A DNA stretch of 7,828 nt from Euryarchaeota archaeon UBA486 (lineage in GTDB: Archaea > Thermoplasmatota > Poseidoniia > Poseidoniales > Poseidoniaceae): assembly GCA_002497765.1 (NCBI GenBank), contig DAET01000020.1:33454-41281 (forward strand). Direction: 5' to 3'. Shown one piece after another: positions 5,471-7,828 of the stretch. The translations under genes and the position numbers were made by a program. A model generated the notes under the pieces. It did not search any database. It saw nothing but the letters and a program-made list of their open reading frames with translations, and was not told where the DNA came from. How positions within the stretch are numbered: the stretch's first letter is position 1; the number at the start of each line of letters is the position of its first letter.

Positions 5471-6844
5471 TCAGACACCGAGCATCAAACGACCGATGTC
5501 GCGCAGGCCCGGCGCCAAGCCAACGATGAGCACCGCCAGGACGATGAGAAGTCGGAAGTGTTGCTGCCGTTGCTCAACCCGCATTTGGACGAACAGCCAA
5601 ACGATGAGGCCCACGAGAGCGGCCTTAACCAAGGCGAACAGCCAAGCGCCTTCACCCCAGTCGATGCCAAGCATCTCGTTGATGCTGCCACCGTACTGGA
5701 TGACAGCATTACTCACCGGGTGCTTCTCGCCGTAGCCAAACATGTCAATGCCCACCATGGTGGCGAAGCCATCGCACAGTTGGCCAAACACCATGCCCAG
5801 CACCATGGGGTGAGCCAGCAGGGCTTTGTTGGAGAGGAATTCCACCGGGTGGTCGGCCCAGACATCGGCTTCTTCCTCCCATTGCTTGATGCCCACGTGG
5901 CCGGGGAGCACGCCTGCGGTGTAGCCGGTGAGTCGAAGTTGCTGAGCGTCCTCTTTCCCCATGCGATACAGCACGTAGCACACCAGGCCAGGAAGCCCTA
6001 AGACGACCCAAATCGGCCAAAACGTCAGCTCTCCCGACGCAAAACCGCTTTCCTGTTCCCACGGGGTGACCATGAATTGCACCCAATGGGCCACCCCCAT
6101 GACGACGGCACTCGTGGCGAATGCCAACATGCCCCGGGTGATGGCCGGCCATGCCCGGGTCCATACGATGGTCGCCCACAGCACGGCCGCCGTGAGGGCC
6201 AATCCGGCGGTGGCCAGGTTGAATTCTGTGTCGTGAACGGCGTAGGCAGGTCGGTAGAGGAAGTACCAGTGCCCCATCAGCAGCACGAAGAGCAGACCGC
6301 CCAGCAACGTGGCTTGGGCTTCTTGGGCCTCGTCGCCGTGATGGCCGTCGAAGCGACCCGCCAGCAGGTGGCTCAGGAGGGCTACGCCGACGAGCCAACC
6401 TGCCAGGTGCAGGTGAATGATCGGCGAGATGAACAACACGTCCTGTGAAGAGGAGAAGAAGTCGGCGTCTTCGAGGACTCGCAGGACGGGGGCGAGGCAA
6501 ACCCATGCGATGAGCGCCAACGTCATGCGCTCGTCGGTTGGCAACTTCCATTTCCTGAAGAGGGCTTGGAGCAGGACGACGCAACCGAGCATGCTCAAGG
6601 TGTAAATCGCCGTGTTCTGCGGTGTGTATCCGGCGTCGCCGGCAGCCCCGGCATCCTTGACCACCGGTTCCCAAATGATGGGACGAAGTGTTTCGGTCCA
6701 CACGGTGTCGTACGCCAACATCAGACCGGCAAGAGCGGCCAAACCGAGGCTGATGGCCGTCCAAATGACGGCCTTTTCCGTGGTGGAGTAGACGTCGTCA
6801 GGAAGCGGTGTGGTGAACGGGGAGGAATCATCATCGTCCGTCAT
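5471..6844 (-). CDS. DUF63 family archaeal multi-pass membrane protein
   Basis: This 457-residue integral membrane protein belongs, by its pattern, to DUF63, an archaeal family of unknown function. After an acidic N-terminus (TDDDDSS) there are about ten or eleven hydrophobic segments, roughly at 26-46, 77-97, 107-123, 137-161, 178-196, 208-228, 237-258, 273-294, 342-365, 399-419 and 429-445. Family-like landmarks are the charged LRVLEDADFF at 121-130 after the third segment, SPIIHLHLAGW in the fourth, and YGEKHPVSN at 371-379 following a segment that ends in a conserved-looking acidic/His-bearing loop. It is longer than the roughly 250-300 residues I recall for typical DUF63 members, with extra segments or loops in the middle. 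I chose ATG at 6844 over an in-frame TTG at 6862 because GGAGAGGTG lies 7 bases before the ATG. It follows the FKBP gene by 59 bases. No function can be assigned; a link to the leucine genes is not supported beyond position. Confidence 0.82.
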   Translation of the reverse strand: MTDDDDSSPFTTPLPDDVYSTTEKAVIWTAISLGLAALAGLMLAYDTVWTETLRPIIWEPVVKDAGAAGDAGYTPQNTAIYTLSMLGCVVLLQALFRKWKLPTDERMTLALIAWVCLAPVLRVLEDADFFSSSQDVLFISPIIHLHLAGWLVGVALLSHLLAGRFDGHHGDEAQEAQATLLGGLLFVLLMGHWYFLYRPAYAVHDTEFNLATAGLALTAAVLWATIVWTRAWPAITRGMLAFATSAVVMGVAHWVQFMVTPWEQESGFASGELTFWPIWVVLGLPGLVCYVLYRMGKEDAQQLRLTGYTAGVLPGHVGIKQWEEEADVWADHPVEFLSNKALLAHPMVLGMVFGQLCDGFATMVGIDMFGYGEKHPVSNAVIQYGGSINEMLGIDWGEGAWLFALVKAALVGLIVWLFVQMRVEQRQQHFRLLIVLAVLIVGLAPGLRDIGRLMLGV

Positions 6845-6903
6845 GTTCACGCACCTCTCCAATTGGGCCGAGCGCCCGCTTGGCTATCGGGTTTCCTACG
6901 GAT

Positions 6904-7743
6904 TCACTCTTCTTCTTGGGAAAGGCGAGCGATGAGGTCGGCCTTCTTGCCACCGACGGGGAGTCCGGCGGCCTTGAGGCGTTCCTTGAGTTCAGCCACG
7001 GAGAGCTTGGAGAGGTCCTCCGCTTCACCGTCGTCGCCATCGTCTTCTTCGTCGGCAACGCCGAAGCCACGGGGTTCGTGGACTTCGATGAACGAGACCT
7101 TACCGCACTCAACAGCGTCTCGGATGATGGTGACCAGACGGAACTTCATCATGGCAGCGTTGGTGTCAAACAGCATGGTCTGAGGGATGGTGATGTTGAG
7201 GTCGTCGCCGTCAAACGCCACGCCGAAGTCGCTGTGGCCCGTGTTGGACTCGAGAAGGGCCATGACTTGCTCTTCCTTGCCTTCAACGACCTTCACGACC
7301 TTGAAGCTGTACTTCAGGGTCTTTCCGGCCATGGGGTGGTTGTAATCGATGCGAGCACGACCGGCAGCGAGGTAGGACAGGTAGCCCTGGCGGTTGCCGA
7401 TGTTGACGGGTGCGCCGATGTAAAGCGAGTTGGGGTCCTTGACGGCTCGGATGAGCTTGTCAATGCTGATGGTCTCGATCTGCTGCGGGTCCTTTTCGCC
7501 GTAAGCGTCGGCGGGCTCGATGGTGACTTCGATTTCCTTGTTGGCCTTGGCGTCAGCAAGGGCTGCTTCGAAACCGGGGATGAGGTTGCCACCGCCGACC
7601 ACGCACACCATGGGGGTGTAGGAGCGGCCTTCTTGATGCATCTCGTGCTCTTTGGCCACCGCTTCTCGGGTTGTTTCGATCAAGTCGCCGCTTTCGCCGT
7701 TGTAGAGTTCGTAATCAACGTGGACAATTGTGCCTTCTTCCAT
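6904..7743 (-). CDS. SlyD-like FKBP-type peptidyl-prolyl isomerase with C-terminal SAP domain
   Basis: This 279-residue protein is a prolyl cis-trans isomerase and folding chaperone of the long archaeal FKBP class. The FKBP fold is split around an insert-in-flap domain: the first part (about 1-85) includes VHVDYELYNGESGDLIETT at 7-25, NLIPGFEAAL at 53-62 and IEPADAYGEKDP at 75-86. The insert spans about 87-130, and the fold resumes with IDYNHPMAGKTLKYSFKVVKV at 132-152. Residues about 155-225 form an additional alpha/beta region as in longer archaeal FKBPs. An acidic linker (DEEDDGDDGEAED, 231-243) leads to a SAP-type helix-turn-helix (about 244-275, LSVAELKERLKAAGLP then GKKADLIARL), a motif that usually binds DNA or RNA. 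There is no signal peptide, so it is cytosolic. The ATG at 7743 has GGAGGT 6 bases upstream (7750-7755). The SAP fusion suggests action on ribosomes, nascent chains or nucleic-acid complexes, but that is inference. Confidence 0.9.
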   Translation of the reverse strand: MEEGTIVHVDYELYNGESGDLIETTREAVAKEHEMHQEGRSYTPMVCVVGGGNLIPGFEAALADAKANKEIEVTIEPADAYGEKDPQQIETISIDKLIRAVKDPNSLYIGAPVNIGNRQGYLSYLAAGRARIDYNHPMAGKTLKYSFKVVKVVEGKEEQVMALLESNTGHSDFGVAFDGDDLNITIPQTMLFDTNAAMMKFRLVTIIRDAVECGKVSFIEVHEPRGFGVADEEDDGDDGEAEDLSKLSVAELKERLKAAGLPVGGKKADLIARLSQEEE

Positions 7744-7806
7744 GGTGCTACCTCCAAGGGGATGATTCGGCGACCAGCCCCCCCTTCATAACTGCATTGG
7801 AGGCAA

Positions 7807-7828
7807 TTATTCTTCCTCGGCACCCTCG
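7807..7828 (-). CDS. Possible C-terminal end of an upstream gene, cut by the window edge
   Basis: On the minus strand the window begins with codons that read Glu-Gly-Ala-Glu-Glu-Glu followed by TAA. An acidic tail ending 63 bases before the next gene matches the spacing and the acidic C-terminus seen in the FKBP neighbour. Only six codons are present, so the protein cannot be identified and the reading frame itself is a guess. Confidence 0.25.

Noticed and set aside
5745..6764. A 339-codon minus-strand frame overlapping the DUF63 gene
   Set aside because: The translation is dominated by Arg, His and Gly with no recognisable domain, as expected for an off-frame reading of a GC-rich membrane protein gene.
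6845..6862. Six-codon N-terminal extension of the DUF63 protein from a TTG at 6862
   Set aside because: The TTG lies within or at the edge of the Shine-Dalgarno sequence GGAGAGGTG that serves the ATG at 6844.

Overview
The window looks like a piece of an archaeal chromosome with high GC content. The best archaeal markers are a DUF63-family membrane protein (this family is found almost only in archaea) and a long, SlyD-like FKBP prolyl isomerase with an insert-in-flap domain and a C-terminal SAP motif. Acidic protein tails, short intergenic gaps and the gene mix fit a marine group II euryarchaeon (Poseidoniales). That lineage assignment is inference and was not tested. I see no rRNA, tRNA, CRISPR array, insertion sequence or phage gene, and no gene-free stretch longer than about 70 bases.

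Layout. Positions 42-911 (+ strand) encode a protein made of two gamma-glutamylcyclotransferase/AIG2-like domains in tandem. It runs tail to tail into a minus-strand block with only 4 bases between the stop codons. In transcription order, the minus-strand block is: the last few codons of an unidentified gene at the right edge; an FKBP-SAP prolyl isomerase (7743-6904); a DUF63 membrane protein (6844-5471); a carboxyltransferase of methylcrotonyl-CoA carboxylase type (5405-3795); a LiuC-like methylglutaconyl-CoA hydratase (3752-2889); a biotin carboxylase (from about 2876/2867 to 1374); and a biotin carboxyl carrier protein (1374-916). Gaps between successive genes are 63, 59, 65, 42 and about 12-21 bases, then a 1-base overlap.

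Function. The last four genes form a leucine (isovalerate) catabolic module. The biotin carboxylase, its separate biotin carrier and the carboxyltransferase should together carboxylate 3-methylcrotonyl-CoA to 3-methylglutaconyl-CoA. The hydratase should convert that product to HMG-CoA. The gene order carboxyltransferase-hydratase-biotin carboxylase matches liuB-liuC-liuD of bacterial leucine operons. Here, however, the LiuD-type alpha subunit is divided into two genes joined by a TGATG overlap, and the second gene has its own strong Shine-Dalgarno site. Isovaleryl-CoA dehydrogenase and HMG-CoA lyase are not in the window. The FKBP and DUF63 genes lie upstream on the same strand and may belong to a separate housekeeping unit.

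I found no clear new defence or mobile system. The points most worth a second look are the clean fission of the carboxylase alpha subunit, a possible AUC start codon for the biotin carboxylase, the bacterial-type liu gene order in an apparent archaeon, the tandem cyclotransferase, and two AT-rich palindromic patches that share a core sequence.
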